Origin: Heterohyrax brucei | Taxonomy: Eukaryota; Chordata; Mammalia; Hyracoidea; Procaviidae | Direction of reading: 5' to 3' | Assembly: GCA_028571685.1 (NCBI GenBank) | Contig: CM053156.1 | Location: 90,275,049-90,339,048, forward strand | Length of the DNA: 64,000 nucleotides | Shown: one piece after another, positions 31,840 through 43,284 of the stretch | Layout: every line of letters starts with the position of its first letter | Position numbering within the stretch: position 1 is the stretch's first letter | Position numbers and translations under genes: made by a program | The notes under the pieces: generated by a model | Database searches by the model: none | Told to the model about the DNA's origin: nothing | Seen by the model: only the letters and a program-made list of their open reading frames with translations

Positions 31840-32508
31840 GCCAGCCAAGGTCATAAAGCACAATCCCAACCAAAATACTGACAGTCCTCTTTGCAGAAAC
31901 AGAAAATATCCAGTACTCAGATTTACATGGAATTGCAAGAGGACCGGAACAGTCAGAGCAACCTTTAAGAAGAACAGAGCAAAAGGCCTCCCACTTCCTG
32001 ATTTCAAGACATACTATAAAGCTACAGTAATCAACACAGTCTGGTATAACAATAGACATGCAAACCAACGGAAGACAATTAAGAATTCAGAAATAAGCCC
32101 ATTCATCTACAGTCCGTTTACTGTTGACAAGTGTGTTAGATCTTCGCGATGAGGAAAGACTAGCCTCTTTAACAGTGCAGGCACAACTGGATCTCCATAT
32201 GCAAATAAAAGAGACTAGACCCACACTCACACCATTCACGAAAGTAATTCACAATAGATCAACAAACCTAAATGCAACAGCCCATAAAAATCCTAGAAGA
32301 AAACATAGGGGCAAAGTTTTGGGACCTAGTTTTTAACAACAGATTCTTTGATTCAACACTATAAGCATTAGCAACAAAAGACAAGACACACTGGACCTCA
32401 TCAGAATTAAAAACTTCAGAAAAGAAACAAGTGAAGAGCCTACAAAAGAAGGGTGAAATTGGGGGGATCATACATTGGATATGGATTTAATATCCAGAAC
32501 ATATAAAG
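31840..32508 (+). repeat. L1 ORF2 3' end, second copy
   Basis: Well-preserved L1 landmarks: gatttacatggaattgcaag, cacttcctgatttcaagaca, actataaagctacagtaatc, tcctagaagaaaacatagggg, tggacctcatcagaattaaa. The frame is broken by stops. Confidence 0.9.
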
Positions 32509-32509
32509 T

Positions 32510-33085
32510 CTTCCGTATGGATTATACCTCAACATAAAGAAAACAAAAATCCTCCCAACTGGACCAAAGAGCAACATCTTGATAAAAGAAGAAAAGGCAA
32601 AAGCTGTCAAGGATTTCATTGTATTTGGATTCACAACCAGCACCATGGAAGCAGAAGTCAAGACATCACACAACACACTGTATTGGGGAAAACTGCTACA
32701 AAAGAACTTTTTAAAGTGTTAAAAAGCTAAGCTGTCACTTAGAGGACCAAGGTGCACCTGACCCACGCCATGCTGTTTTCAACAGCCTCGCATGCCTGGG
32801 TAAAGCTGGACAATCACTAAGAATGACCAGAAAAACCAACGCTCTTGACTGTGGTGCTGGTGGCGAGTACTGACTGTTCTATGGTCTGCCCAAAGAATGA
32901 CCAAATCTACCGTGGAAGAAGTACAGCCAGAACACTCCTGAGAAGCAGGGATTGGAGACGTCAACTCGTGTACTTCACACACGCACACACATAAGACCAG
33001 ACTTACTGGTCTGACTGAGGCTGGAGGAATCCCGAGACTATGGCCTCTTTTAACCTCAGAACCTAAGTCACTCCTAAAATCCATC
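32510..33085 (+). repeat. RTE-type LINE, 3' part of ORF
   Basis: Landmarks are tcttccgtatggattatacc, tcaacataaagaaaacaaaa, cccaactggaccaaagagca, aaggatttcattgtatttgg, cagcaccatggaagcagaag, caaaagaactttttaaagtg. A multiply disrupted copy of the same family as 19570 and 38946. Confidence 0.88.
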
Positions 33086-33094
33086 CTTCAGCCA

Positions 33095-33375
33095 AAGACA
33101 GGCATGTCTACTAAACAAACTATAACACAATGAAGAACACCTTTCATGGCTGAATCGTATACATTAAGCCAAACAGACACAGCCGCTCCAAAGTAAAGAC
33201 AAGATGACAGGAAGGGACAGGCCAAACGAGACTGGGGAACCCAGGGTGGAGAGAGGGAGAGTGCTGACACAAGGCCAGGAGTGCAACCCACATCCCAAAG
33301 CTATCTGTGCATTAGTTGTTGAATCAAAATCTAAATATGCTCTGTAAACTTTCACCCAAATCACAATAAAAAGAA
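33095..33375 (+). repeat. L1 3' UTR and tail
   Basis: Contains atcgtatacattaagccaaa, gatgacaggaagggacaggc and gctctgtaaactttcaccca, then aatcacaataaaaagaaaa. This is the terminal part of an elephant-type L1. Confidence 0.8.
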
Positions 33376-33467
33376 AACAACAAATGCTGGTAAGGACGTG
33401 GAGAAACTAGAACCCTCAGCCACCATCCAAGTCCCTGGGGGAGTACCAAGAGTTCATACCTGATAAC
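33376..33467 (+). repeat. L1 segment flanking the MaLR provirus
   Basis: aatgctggtaaggacgtgga followed by gaaactagaaccctc is the standard L1 stretch. It ends at ataac, the target duplication of the provirus, and resumes at 35563. Confidence 0.75.
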
Positions 33468-33958
33468 TGTCATGGACAGAACTGTGTCGCCTCAAAAATG
33501 GGCACAGCCATTTGGCTAGGCCTCAATGCCTGGTATTGCACGGTGTTTCCCCACTTCGTAAACCCTGCCTCTAATGACGTTACTGAGGGAGGATGGTGGC
33601 AGTTGTATTCATGAGGCAGGACTCAAAGTATAAGACTGCCCTGTGCCTTGAGGCCCTCTCTTGAGGTACAAAGGAAAGAAGCTAGCAGGTAGAGATGCGG
33701 ACCTCACGCCACCAAGAAGCCATGTCAGGAGAAGAGTCTGCCCCCCGGAAAGGACTCACGGTCCCCACACCTCAGAAGCTCCCTGTCCAGGGGAAGACTG
33801 ACAGTGGTCCTTCCTCCAGAGCAGCAGAGAAAGCCCTTCCCCGATGCTGACATCCTGAATCTGGACTCTTGACCTGCTGGACTGTATCAGAATAAAACTC
33901 CTCTTTCCAAAGCCATGGCAATGCAACTGCAGCTACAGCAGCAGAAGGTAACTCATCA
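33468..33958 (+). mobile_element. 5' LTR of a MaLR-type provirus
   Basis: 491 bp starting tgtcatggacagaactgtgt and ending in CA. The internal order matches the 3' LTR: ctaggcctcaatgcc, ggtgtttccccacttcg, gtacaaaggaaagaag, aataaaactcctctttcc. The polyadenylation signal aataaaa near 33891 marks R/U5. Preceded by ATAAC at 33463-33467. Confidence 0.9.
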
Positions 33959-34895
33959 AAAGAGTGGGGTTCTGCTCTAACAGATGCCCAAAACGTGGAA
34001 GCTGTTTTATATCTGTGAACAGACAGAAGACACAGAAGGAACTGAGAAGAACCATTACCACTGAAGAAGGTGAGATGAGAGCCGAGCGGCAGGGGACCAG
34101 CACAGCGGGGGCAGTGGGCAGGCAGCAGAACCCGGAGGCCGACGTAAGGAGCTGGCCCACACAGCGAGAGCTGAGTGCCTGCACGCAGGAGGCTTCCTGG
34201 CAGGGCAGGTGCCTCTGGGCACTCCAATCGGTGGAGCTACAGAGCTTTGGAACACCTGTCCCTGCAGGGCACGTGCAGGCCTGAGGCCTGGGCCATGAGG
34301 CCACAGGAAGCAGCAGCTGAAGAGTCAAGCAGCACCAGACATTGAGCTGCCCTACTCTTCAAAGGTCTGGCCGTGACCTCACGAGTTTCTAAGGGTAGAG
34401 CCACTACCTCTGGTGCTTCTAAAGGTGGAGCTGTCACTCAGCTGAACTAGGAAAATGCTGTGCCTAAAGCCAGCTGCTGTCCCAGTGGACCTGGAAGGGG
34501 GAGCTGCAGCCTGGGGCTGAGGGGGCCCCACCCAAGAGTCCAGAGAGGGTGGCCAACAACTAGAGTCTGGAGGGCAGGGCCGTTATGAAAGAGGGCTCAG
34601 AAGACAGAGGCTTCTCTTCAAAGCCGTGAGGGCTGACATAATGCACTCTGCTGACTTTCCCGGTGCTTGTTCCGCCTTCTTTCCCCAGTATTTCTCCCAT
34701 TTGTGATGGAAATGTCTAGCTTGTGCCTGCCTGCACCACCACCGTATTTTGAAAACAGATAATGTGTATTCTAGATTTCACATCTGAAGAAGAATTCCTG
34801 GATTTTGGACTTCCATTTAAGACTTTTCCTCTCTGATGGGGTGAATACAGCTTACATGTTACAAGGATGTAACTGGTGGGGGTCAAAGGGAGGAA
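33959..34895 (+). mobile_element. Internal region of the MaLR provirus
   Basis: 937 bp between the LTRs with no long open frame, as expected for these non-autonomous ERVL-related elements. It begins just after the LTR with a candidate primer-binding area (agagtggggttctgctctaa). It ends in a purine-rich tract ggtgggggtcaaagggagga immediately before the 3' LTR, the expected polypurine tract. No retroviral protein segment can be recognised. Confidence 0.85.
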
Positions 34896-35341
34896 TGTCA
34901 TGGAGTGACTCGTGTCTCCTCAGAAGCTAGGCCACAGTTCTTGGTACTGTGTGCTGTTCCTCCGCGCTGTAAGCCCTGCCTCTAGGATGTCCATGAGGGA
35001 GGAGGGGTGGCCTGTGTGTTGGTGGGCAGGACCCCATGTGTCAGACTGTGCCCTGGGCTACCTCTCGGGATATAAAGGAAAGGGAGGCAAGCGGAGAGTT
35101 CGGGGCCACATCCCACAAGAAGCAGTGCTGGGAGCAAACAGAGCACATCCTCTGTGCCTCCGAAGCTCCCGGTCCAGGGGCTGACTGACAACAAGGCCGT
35201 ACGCCGGAGCCAGCAGAGAAAGCCTCCCCTGGAGCTGACACCCTGAACTTGGACCCTCAGCCTACGAGACCACGACAGAACATGCCTCTCTTTAAAGCCA
35301 CCCACTGGTATCTGTTACAGCAGCACGAGATGACTAAGGCA
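34896..35341 (+). mobile_element. 3' LTR of the MaLR-type provirus
   Basis: 446 bp starting tgtcatggagtgactcgtgt and ending tgactaaggca. Followed by ATAAC at 35342-35346, identical to the 5 bp before the 5' LTR, as MaLR integration predicts. It is visibly diverged from the 5' LTR and shorter by about 45 bp, so the insertion is old. Confidence 0.92.
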
Positions 35342-35379
35342 ATAACCCACCTAAACCCACCGAGAGCCCCCACCTAGAA

Positions 35380-35562
35380 GGGCCTGGTGGTCCATTTCTG
35401 CCGAGACCACAGCCAGAAGCCCCAGAGAGCCTCTCTGCTCTGTAGCACGGGCACCCTGAGGGCAGGGTCGACTCAGCAGCCAGGAACCCCGAGGAACCAC
35501 TCTGCTCTGTACCAAAGGCGGATCAACTTGGCAACAACAGGGTTGGTTTGTTTTTTCCAGCC
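35380..35562 (+). repeat. AfroSINE, long type, internally rearranged
   Basis: agaagggcctggtggtccat, aaccactctgctctgtacca and aacttggcaacaacagggtt followed by ggtttgtttttt. The word ctctgctctgta occurs twice, which suggests a duplicated tail. Confidence 0.75.
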
Positions 35563-35640
35563 TAGCGACAATGGACATGTAAAGCAGTAGAGCTGCTCTG
35601 GGAAACAGTTTGGTGGTGCCTGAAAAAGTCAGACACAGAG
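35563..35640 (+). repeat. L1 segment, continuation of 33376
   Basis: agagctgctctgggaaacag followed by tttggtggtgcctgaaaaag is the L1 block that normally follows the sequence at 33376-33467. Confidence 0.75.
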
Positions 35641-36165
35641 ACCAGGAGACCTAGATGGTGCCCGGCCACCACCCATACAGCCTTGACAGAGGACACGACA
35701 CAGAGATTCAGACACAGAACAAGAAAAAGAGGTGTGTGTATCACGAACTCTCACTGAAAGATGAAACTTGATGGTCTGACAACTCGGAGGGTCCCAAGAC
35801 TTGCCGCTATCCCAGAGCTAAAACCACAACTGGAACCAACACCTCAAAGAACGGACTGGACTGGGGGACACCGAGTGATGCATGTTGTGTGCATACTTTG
35901 GGATCTTATATATGTATATACATTGGTGAAGCTGTCGCGCTGGTTTCTTCATAGAAGGGAGAGGAAAGGGTGGGGAGGAGGGGACAGTGTTGGCTGGGTG
36001 AACAGCAGAAGGGAAGACTGAGGAAGAGTGTGCTGTCACAGGGTGAGGAGAGCAGACAGAGCTGCCAAGATGCGGGCACTCGGTGTTTTATACAGAAAAC
36101 TGACTTGGATTGTAAACTTCCACTGAATCACAATAAAAAAATAAAAATACAAATGTTGAACACTG
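35641..36165 (+). repeat. L1 3' UTR insertion
   Basis: ggtgcccggccaccacccat, gatgaaacttgatggtctga, gaggaagagtgtgctgtcac, aatcacaataaaaaaataaa. Homologous to 24020-24820 and 57600-58190. Inserted in the older L1. Confidence 0.85.
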
Positions 36166-36186
36166 AAGTACCATTTAAAAAAAAAA

Positions 36187-36334
36187 CATCGCCATCAAGT
36201 CCATACCGACACGTAGTGACCCTGTACAGAGCAAAACTGCCCCATACGGTTTCCAAGGGGACACTGGTAGACCTGAACTGCCGACCTTTGGTTAGCAGCC
36301 CTAGCTGTTAACTACTGCACCGCCAGGGTTTCCA
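36187..36334 (-). repeat. AfroSINE, short type, minus strand
   Basis: Intact order: aacatcgccatcaagtccat, gtagtgaccctgtacagagc, aaaactgccccatacggttt, ccgacctttggttagcagcc, head ctactgcaccgccagggttt. One of the best-preserved copies. Confidence 0.95.
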
Positions 36335-36915
36335 GACGCGCCACGTGACCCAGCAGTTCCACGCCTGTGACGTGCCCCGGACTTAAAGGCAGATGCCAAC
36401 AGACACACGCACACCAGTGCTCCCCGCAGCACAACAGTCACAACAGCTCAAAGGTGGGAACAACTGACGTGTCCCTTCACAGATGAACGGAGAACAAAAT
36501 GTGGTACGTGCACAGAGTGGGATGTGACTTGGTCCTAAAGAGAAATCAAGTACCGACACACTGGGACACGGAGGAGCCTTGGAAATACTCGCCCAAGTGA
36601 AGTAAGTCAGATACACAAGGGCAAACACTGTATGGCCCCACTCACAAAACAGCCAGGATGGGCACGTGCACAGAGCTGAAGAGCAGTGACCAGGGCCGGC
36701 AAGGAGCAGGAGAAGCGGCGCATTTCCGTCTACAGTGACTCTGCGAGTTCCTCAGCAGCGAGTTTCTGTCTACAGTGACGACACAAGGCAGCTGCCACGG
36801 GTGACGACTGCAAGACACGATTAACATACCCGATGTCATTGAACCACACACATGGAAGATGTTAAACTGGCAGATGTTTTGTTGTATTTTTACAACAGTA
36901 AACATCAATGTAATT
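36335..36915 (+). repeat. L1 3' region, end of the layered L1
   Basis: cgtgacccagcagttccacg, cacagatgaacggagaacaa, ccaagtgaagtaagtcagat and a T-rich 3' UTR end. This is the L1 order that follows 35563-35640. Confidence 0.8.
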
Positions 36916-37074
36916 CACCACACAAACAGATGAGAAAAGAAAAACACTATGATCTTCTCAACACATTAAAAAAGACACGCAACAAAACTTAACATTCACT
37001 CACAGCAGACGCTCTCACTGCACCAGGAGAAGACAAGGATGTCCATGAGAAACCACAGCCAACGCCACACTTAG

Positions 37075-37190
37075 GAAAACCCACTGCCACTGAGCCACTT
37101 CCGACCCACAGCAACCCTACAGGAGAGGGCAGAACTGACTCAGTGTCCAAGGAGCCAGAGCCCTCAACCACTACACCACCGGGGTTTCTA
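37075..37190 (-). repeat. AfroSINE, minus strand
   Basis: aaaacccactgccactgagc, acagcaaccctacaggagag, head cactacaccaccggggtttc. Shortened in the middle. Confidence 0.9.
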
Positions 37191-37217
37191 ATATCACCCT
37201 TAATAACTAAAGACAAA

Positions 37218-37268
37218 GCAAATGCCCTGCCATCCAGTCGATTCCGACTCCCAGCCACCCTACACTGA
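37218..37268 (-). repeat. AfroSINE tail fragment, minus strand
   Basis: tgccatccagtcgattccga followed by ctcccagccaccctacac is only the terminal 3' part. Confidence 0.75.
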
Positions 37269-38404
37269 AAGACTAACAGCTTTCCCTGAAGACTGGAAAC
37301 AAGGCAGAGGACACACCGCTCCCCACTTCCAGGTGACATTACTCAGGAGGCTCCTGCCGGTGCAGCACAGCAAATCAAGACACAGGTGTGAAAGGACGCA
37401 AAACTCTCCTCACTGCAGACAACGGGCCCGGCTTTGCAAAACATCCTAAGAAATCCACAAAAAGACACCTAGAACTCATCAGTGAGTTAAGCAAGGTAAC
37501 AGGACATAAAGTCAACACTGAAAAAGGAATTGCGTTTCTAAATACTACCAACAAATTGGAAATCAAAACTCTGTTCAAGTATCATTTGCACAGCATAAAA
37601 ATATGAATACTCAGGAATAATTCACCAAAACATATTAAGGGGATATACACTGAAAACTATAAAACAATTCTGAGAGAAGGTCTGCAAGACCTAAATAAAG
37701 AGGTATACCACACTCACAGATCTGAAGACTCAGTATTTTTAATAAGCCAATTATCATAACACTGGTCTACAGATTCAACACAACCCCAAGCAAACAATTA
37801 GGAGACATTTTTGTAGAAACTGATACAGTGAAACTTTAAAAATTAGGTATAAAGGCAAAGAACCAAAAGAAGTACTTTCAAAGAAAACACAGCTCAACAA
37901 CTCACACCCCCTGGCCTTCAGGCTCCCTCTAAAGGAACCACAGCAAAGAAGAATGCCTTGGACCGACCGAGGACAGGCGCAAACCAGCGGAGGAGAACTT
38001 GGGTCCACAACCCAAGTCCACACACACACAGACTGCCAAAGAATTCTCAATCAGGAGAGCAGGATAACTTGATAAAGGAGAGTCTTTTCAACAAACGGGT
38101 CTGAACACCATGAATCTCAAGCCCCTACCTTACACCTACCTTAAAATCAACTCAAACTCGATCAAAAACAAGCCACCATCAAAAACCTTCGGAGATACTC
38201 CTGTGACCTTCACAGGCCAAGATTTCTTTGGCAAGACATAAATACTATGTGCTGTTAAATAAACCGATAAAGCGGACCCCATTCACACTGAGGAGTTTTG
38301 TTCTCTGAAGTGCGCTGGAAGTCAGCGAGAAGGCCAGCAGACTAACAGAAATATTCACAAAACCATCCTACCTTACAAACGACGACCTGCATGTAAAACC
38401 TATT

Positions 38405-38945
38405 CTAAAACCTCTTCCCACGTGCAGTACAACAGATCACCTGCTGGGTGGCCTTCCAGCCACGGCCTGTAACTGCCCCCAGGTAACGGGGTGGGACTAC
38501 AGGGCAGGACAACTGTGGCCCCCCCCCAGGGACCGGTCAGTTCTGCCTTAACACAGTGCCAGTCCCAGTCCCAGGGAGGCATATCCCACCACCACCAGGA
38601 GGAGAGGCCAGGGCCAGGCAGCACATCCTTCGGACCCCAGATTCCTGGGCTGAGAAGCTCCTGGAAGCAGGAGACCGAGAGAGAGAGAGACGGCAACAGA
38701 GACCGAGCTGACGAGAGGGAGAAGAGGCGACTGACGAGAGCCATCAGCAGACGCCTGGCACAACGAGAGAGAGGAGGCCGAGCGCCTCTGGGCAGAAGCT
38801 TAGGACCAGGGAGAGGCAAGCCCGCCAGCACAGTCAGGAGAGGGCTCTCCTGCAAGGACTGGATCTTGACTGTTCCTGAAGCTGAACGGTGGCTGTCACT
38901 TCCCTAATAAACCCCATAATCATGAGTTCTGTGTGGCCACTGCAA
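38405..38945 (+). repeat. Unclassified interspersed repeat, copy B
   Basis: Shares its terminal block with copy A at 22995-23215: ggatcttgactgttcctgaa, cctaataaaccccataatca, gagttctgtgtggccactgc. The upstream part includes cagattcctgggctgagaag, a gagagagagaga tract and gacgagagggagaagaggcg. The aataaa signal and fixed 3' block would suit an LTR, but no TG...CA ends could be fixed. Confidence 0.5.
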
Positions 38946-39845
38946 GGAGTAGTCGGGAAAGGTGCGCATCAGGGGTGTATGCTTTCACCACGCCTTTCCA
39001 ACCTGTATGCCAAGCAAATAATTCGAGAACCTGGATTCTATGAAGAAGAATGGGCCACCAGGATTGGAGGAAGACTCATTAACAACCTGCATTATGCAGA
39101 TGACACAACCCTGCTTGCTGGAAATGAAGAGGAGTTGAACACTTACCGACAAAGATCAAAGCCTACAGCCTTCAGTATGGACTGACCCCAACATCAAGGA
39201 AACAAGAATCCTCACGACTGGACCAGGAAACAGCATCAAGATAAATGCAGAAAGGACTGAGGCTGCCAAGGATTTCCTTCTACTTGGGTTCACAACCACC
39301 CACCACCCATGAAGTGGCAGTCAAGAAATCAAAAGACTCATTGCTTTGGGGAAATCTGCTGCAAAGGACCTCTTTAAAGTGCTCAAAGACAAAGATGTCA
39401 CCTTGAAGCCTAAGATGCCCCTGACCCAGGCCATGGTGCTCTCAGTTGCATCACATGCATGCAAAAGCTGAACATAAAAAGCAGGAGAAAGACAAGAGAA
39501 GAACTGGGGTGCTAGGGAGGAGCACCGAACGTCCCGTGGGCCGCTCAGAGAACAAACAGGTCTGTCCCGGAAGCAGTACAACAGAAGGCTCCTTCGAAGC
39601 CGAGACGGCAAGACTACATCTCACCTACCTGGAGCACGCTGTCAGGTGGCATCAGTCCCTAGGGAAGGAAGGACATCCTGCTCGGTAAGGAAGAGGGTCA
39701 GCAAAAAAGACCAAGACCCTCAACAAGACGGACTGACACCAGAGCTGCAACGCGGCACGGGGCAGGACCGGGCGCTGTCTCACCGGCTGGCGCCCAGGCC
39801 CACAGTGCACTGGCACCAGCTCAGTGGCCCCTGACAACGCAGTGG
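38946..39845 (+). repeat. RTE-type LINE fragment with RT catalytic motif
   Basis: A plus-strand frame (about 38940-39185) reads GAHQGCMLSPRLSNLYAKQI and then INNLHYADDTTLLAGNEEEL, which are RT motifs B' and C (YADD). The rest is frame-shifted: cacgactggaccaggaaaca, caaggatttccttctacttg, tgctgcaaaggacctcttta. The 5' half (endonuclease) is absent. Related to 19570 and 32510. Confidence 0.93.
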
Positions 39846-39989
39846 ACTGCCACAGCCCGTGGAGAGCACTGCAGGAGGGACCGTCGGCGTCAGACTTGGT
39901 AAAGACGGCAGAGGGAACCCCCAGGAGTCAGCCACGCGCTGCTGATCACGGGCTTCCTTCCCCCTTGTGGGGCTAGGTCAGATACCGCC

Positions 39990-41135
39990 TCCACACCAGT
40001 TTTACACCAAGTCAGTAATTACAAAACGAACAACCCAATTAAAAGCCACAGGCAAAAGATGTGATCAGACATGTCACAAAAGAAGTCACACCAACAACAC
40101 GCCCATGAAAAGACGGTCAATGTCATCATCCATCAGGAAAAGGCCAATTAAAACCACAATGCCACTTCGTTAAAGAGACCAACCACACCAACAACCGACA
40201 AAGGCGCATCACCCACGGCTGGGTGATGGCAAAACAGCACAGCCATTCTGGACAACAGCTGGGCCATCGCTTAAAAAGGTGTTCACTTGCTATATCCAGC
40301 AATCTCACTCCTAAGCATCTATCCAAGAGAAAGGAAAACGTGTCTCCATGGACAGAGCTACACCTTCTCCTCACTCATCCACACGGTCAGGTTGTTATGC
40401 AAAACCAGCATTACCTGACAACGGGGGGTGACCACCCCAGACCACAACTTGAGGAATGACTGTGTCATTACCTAAATGCCAGACCACATCCCTACCAGAC
40501 CATAGAGAATCACGGCCCCGCTGAGCCGACACACCACCCTACCACCACAGCCCGCGGACCACCACCTCGCGCCTCGGTGTCCCCCACTGCCAGCTGTCTG
40601 TCATTAAAGAACCAAACAGTCAGACAGTCAACTGTTCACTGTCATGGCACAAAGCACCAGGTCACGACAGCTGAGAAGCACGAAGGTGCACAGGGACTGA
40701 CCACAGCAACGTCACCCCTACCAGTCACCGACAACTCAGACGCCTACCTACAGCAAACACAAAAACAGAAAGCATCCGTGTGACAGACCACCACGTACAA
40801 TCAAAAGAAATCAACTATTAACACATGCAATAGCATGGATACGCCTCAAAAGTATTCTACCACATGAAAGATGACAATCATGAAAGACCACAATTACTTA
40901 AGTTCATTTACTTAAAAATTCTACTGAAGGCAAAACACTGGTGGCAGAAAGCAGCTCAGCTGCCGGGGTGAAAGGGGCGGAGGCAGCGGGGCTTTTTTTT
41001 GAGGGATGGAAGGACTCCCTGTCTGGATGTGACTGCGGTGGTGGTCACGCGACTAGGCACCTGTCAACAGGCACAGAAGTGCACGCCAAAAAAGGACACC
41101 TCAAGATGTGCATCACGCCTCAAAAAACGTGACTT
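39990..41135 (+). repeat. L1 3' region
   Basis: acaacccaattaaaagccac, ggccaattaaaaccacaatg, actcctaagcatctatccaa, caaaacactggtggcagaaa and the 3' UTR theme gtctggatgtgactgcggtg. The middle (40440-40830) is diverged. Confidence 0.7.
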
Positions 41136-41299
41136 CACACAATGGCACCTGAAGCCTGAGCAGCAGAAGAGGAGACAGGTGGGTAGGGCGGACCACATGG
41201 AAGCGCGGCACCCGGTGGGCCGCGGGGCTTCCCGACAAAGTGAAGGGACAACCTGCAGACTCAGAGAGCACGGGAGGGACAACACAGCACAAAGGGACC

Positions 41300-42930
41300 C
41301 AGCACCCAAGACACAACCAACGACACAGGCCCAATCAAAAGACGGGCACGGACTTGGACAGACACTTCACCAAAGAGGACACGCAGGCGGCCAACAAGCA
41401 CGTGCGAAGATGGCCAGCGTCACCAGCCAGTCCAAGTCACGGGCCATCAGGAAGACACAAACAGACCCCACAGTGAGATCTCATGCCACCTCACCACAAA
41501 GGCTGTGGTGACAAGAACGGCAGGGGTGGTGGGGCTGTGGACCCCTGGAGCCCCGCTAGTCGTAGTGGCCACTGTGGGAGGTGGGGGCAGATCACCAGGA
41601 ACATGAACACAGAGCCACCACACTGTCACTGCATGCCGCTGGCTCACCGCAGACTGACAACAGCTCCGTGTGGCAGAGGAGGGGCGCCCCACAGGGGTCT
41701 CGAGGCTGCCACCTCACCAGGCCTCTCTCCTGCCGAGCCACGGCGAGGTCAAACGGCCCGTGTTCTGGGGAACAGCCAGACACTCGGCCAGCACACCAGC
41801 AGGGCGCCCGAGAAGCACTGTGTGACCCAGAAACCCCAACCACAGGTACACACCCAGAGGAAAGGGGAGCAGAAGCGCACACAGAAGCCCGTGTTGTCCA
41901 CCGCAGCACCTGCCACAATACTCAAAAGGCAGAGACAAGTATCCGTCAGCGGACACACAGACGGACAAAGAGTGGCGCACACACACACACACACTATGAA
42001 GCCCTGACACACACTGGGTCATGGGGACTGCGAAGACAGTGCACTGAGCCACTCAGTCAGTCACCGAAGGGCACGGACCACAGACGAGGGCACGCTGATG
42101 AAGTCAGCAAACACAGAAACCAAATCGTGAGTGGTTCCCGGGGCAGGAGTGTGGGGAAAAGGGGGCTCTGTCCAGGGGCGGCGCGTTCCCGACAGCGGCG
42201 ATGGAGGGACCCAGACAAGGACAGCGAGAACGGCGGCACAACACGGACCACGGAGCCCAGTGCTGGCGAGGACGTGGCGCCGCACAGCGCCCCTGTGGTG
42301 GCCTCAAAGCGGGCTGGCGCACGGCTTAGGAAACAGCGGGCCACTGCTCCAGAGCCTGGACACACACCTTCCGTGGGACTCAGCCACAAGAAATGGAAAC
42401 ACGTGTCCATGGAGAGGCTCGCACGTCCATGTTCAGCAGCGCTCGTTGGGATGACCAGACGCTGTCCCTCACCTGGGCCTGGATAAACACAGCGCACTGA
42501 GACCAAACAAGGAGTGTGGGCCGACATCGGGCGGCGGGCCGACATCGGGCGGCGGGCCGACATCGGGCGGCGGGCCGACATCGGGCGGCGGGCCGCTGGA
42601 ACCTGCACCACCTGCTACTCTCCAAACAACAAACCAGTGACAGAAGCCAGACCCAAGGCAGCACGCAAGGCAAGGTTCTGGTTACAGGAAGTCTCAGAAA
42701 AGGCAAAACACAATTCTATCGACCAAAGGGGAAAAGAAAAACAGGCTGCTGGGTCCAGGGGTGCTGCACTGACCAGAGTGTGAGCAGGGGCTGTGGGGGG
42801 GGTGAGATGTCCTCTAGCCGACCGTGGTGGCAGTTACACAGGAGTGCCGCACATCTGTCACAGCAGACTCAGCGAAGGGCGTCTGGAAGCGGGCATGTCT
42901 CACGGCATGAAGATGAAGCCCCCACGATGC
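41300..42930 (+). repeat. L1 3' region, further copy
   Basis: ggacagacacttcaccaaag, aggacacgcaggcggccaac, cagtgagatctcatgccacc, gctcgcacgtccatgttcag, ending in 3' UTR themes near 42800-42870. CpG-rich for an L1. It hosts a 301-codon chance frame (41581-42486) and an 18-bp repeat. Confidence 0.7.
42518..42595. repeat. 18-bp CpG-rich tandem repeat, 4.3 copies
   Basis: Unit gggccgacatcgggcggc, essentially identical in all copies, each with three CpGs. Embedded in L1 3' sequence. Codes a periodic ADIGRR in one frame. Confidence 0.95.
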
Positions 42931-42965
42931 CGATCTTCTTTACAGGCAAGTCAACGAGCAACGAG

Positions 42966-43110
42966 GAGTCCCCGGGTGATGCCAATTCAGTGACTGACCC
43001 CAAGGTTGCAGTTCAAGTCCAGCCAGAGGCCCCTGGACGGAGCCGCGGAGAGGCGGCCAGCTGCACTCGGACCCCAGGGAGACCCTGAGTGGGAGTGTGT
43101 TCACAGAAAC
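42966..43110 (+). repeat. AfroSINE, long type
   Basis: Head agtccccgggtgatgccaat, then aaggttgcagttcaagtcca and ccagaggcccctgg. The 3' half is degraded. Confidence 0.65.
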
Positions 43111-43284
43111 TGGTTCCAACCTGTTTACAGGAAAGCCCCTGAGACCTTCAGACCCCACGTGGCTGGTTGGCACACGACCCAGATCACTGAGAGCGCACTC
43201 CCATGTCCAAGGGAGCTCAGAAGCCCTGGACTCGAGGGCTGGGGGGACCCACTTCAGGGGCACGTGGACTTACAGCGGAGGGCA

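Larger units (their letters stand above)
36916..38400 (+). repeat. L1 ORF2-derived fragment
   Basis: gtaattcaccacacaaacag, cctgaagactggaaacaagg, aactcatcagtgagttaagc, gataaagcggacccc. A broken L1 ORF2 (reverse-transcriptase C-terminal part onward) with two AfroSINE pieces inserted and many stops. Confidence 0.82.

Noticed and set aside
33959-34895. Retroviral genes inside the MaLR provirus
   Set aside because: No open frame or protein motif; these elements are non-coding or long decayed.
38889-39185. Active reverse transcriptase gene
   Set aside because: Only a short motif-bearing segment is open; the rest of the RTE ORF is frame-shifted and the 5' half is missing.
41581-42486. 301-codon plus-strand frame
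   Set aside because: It overlays L1 3' sequence that normally has no such frame; GC-rich decay removed stops.
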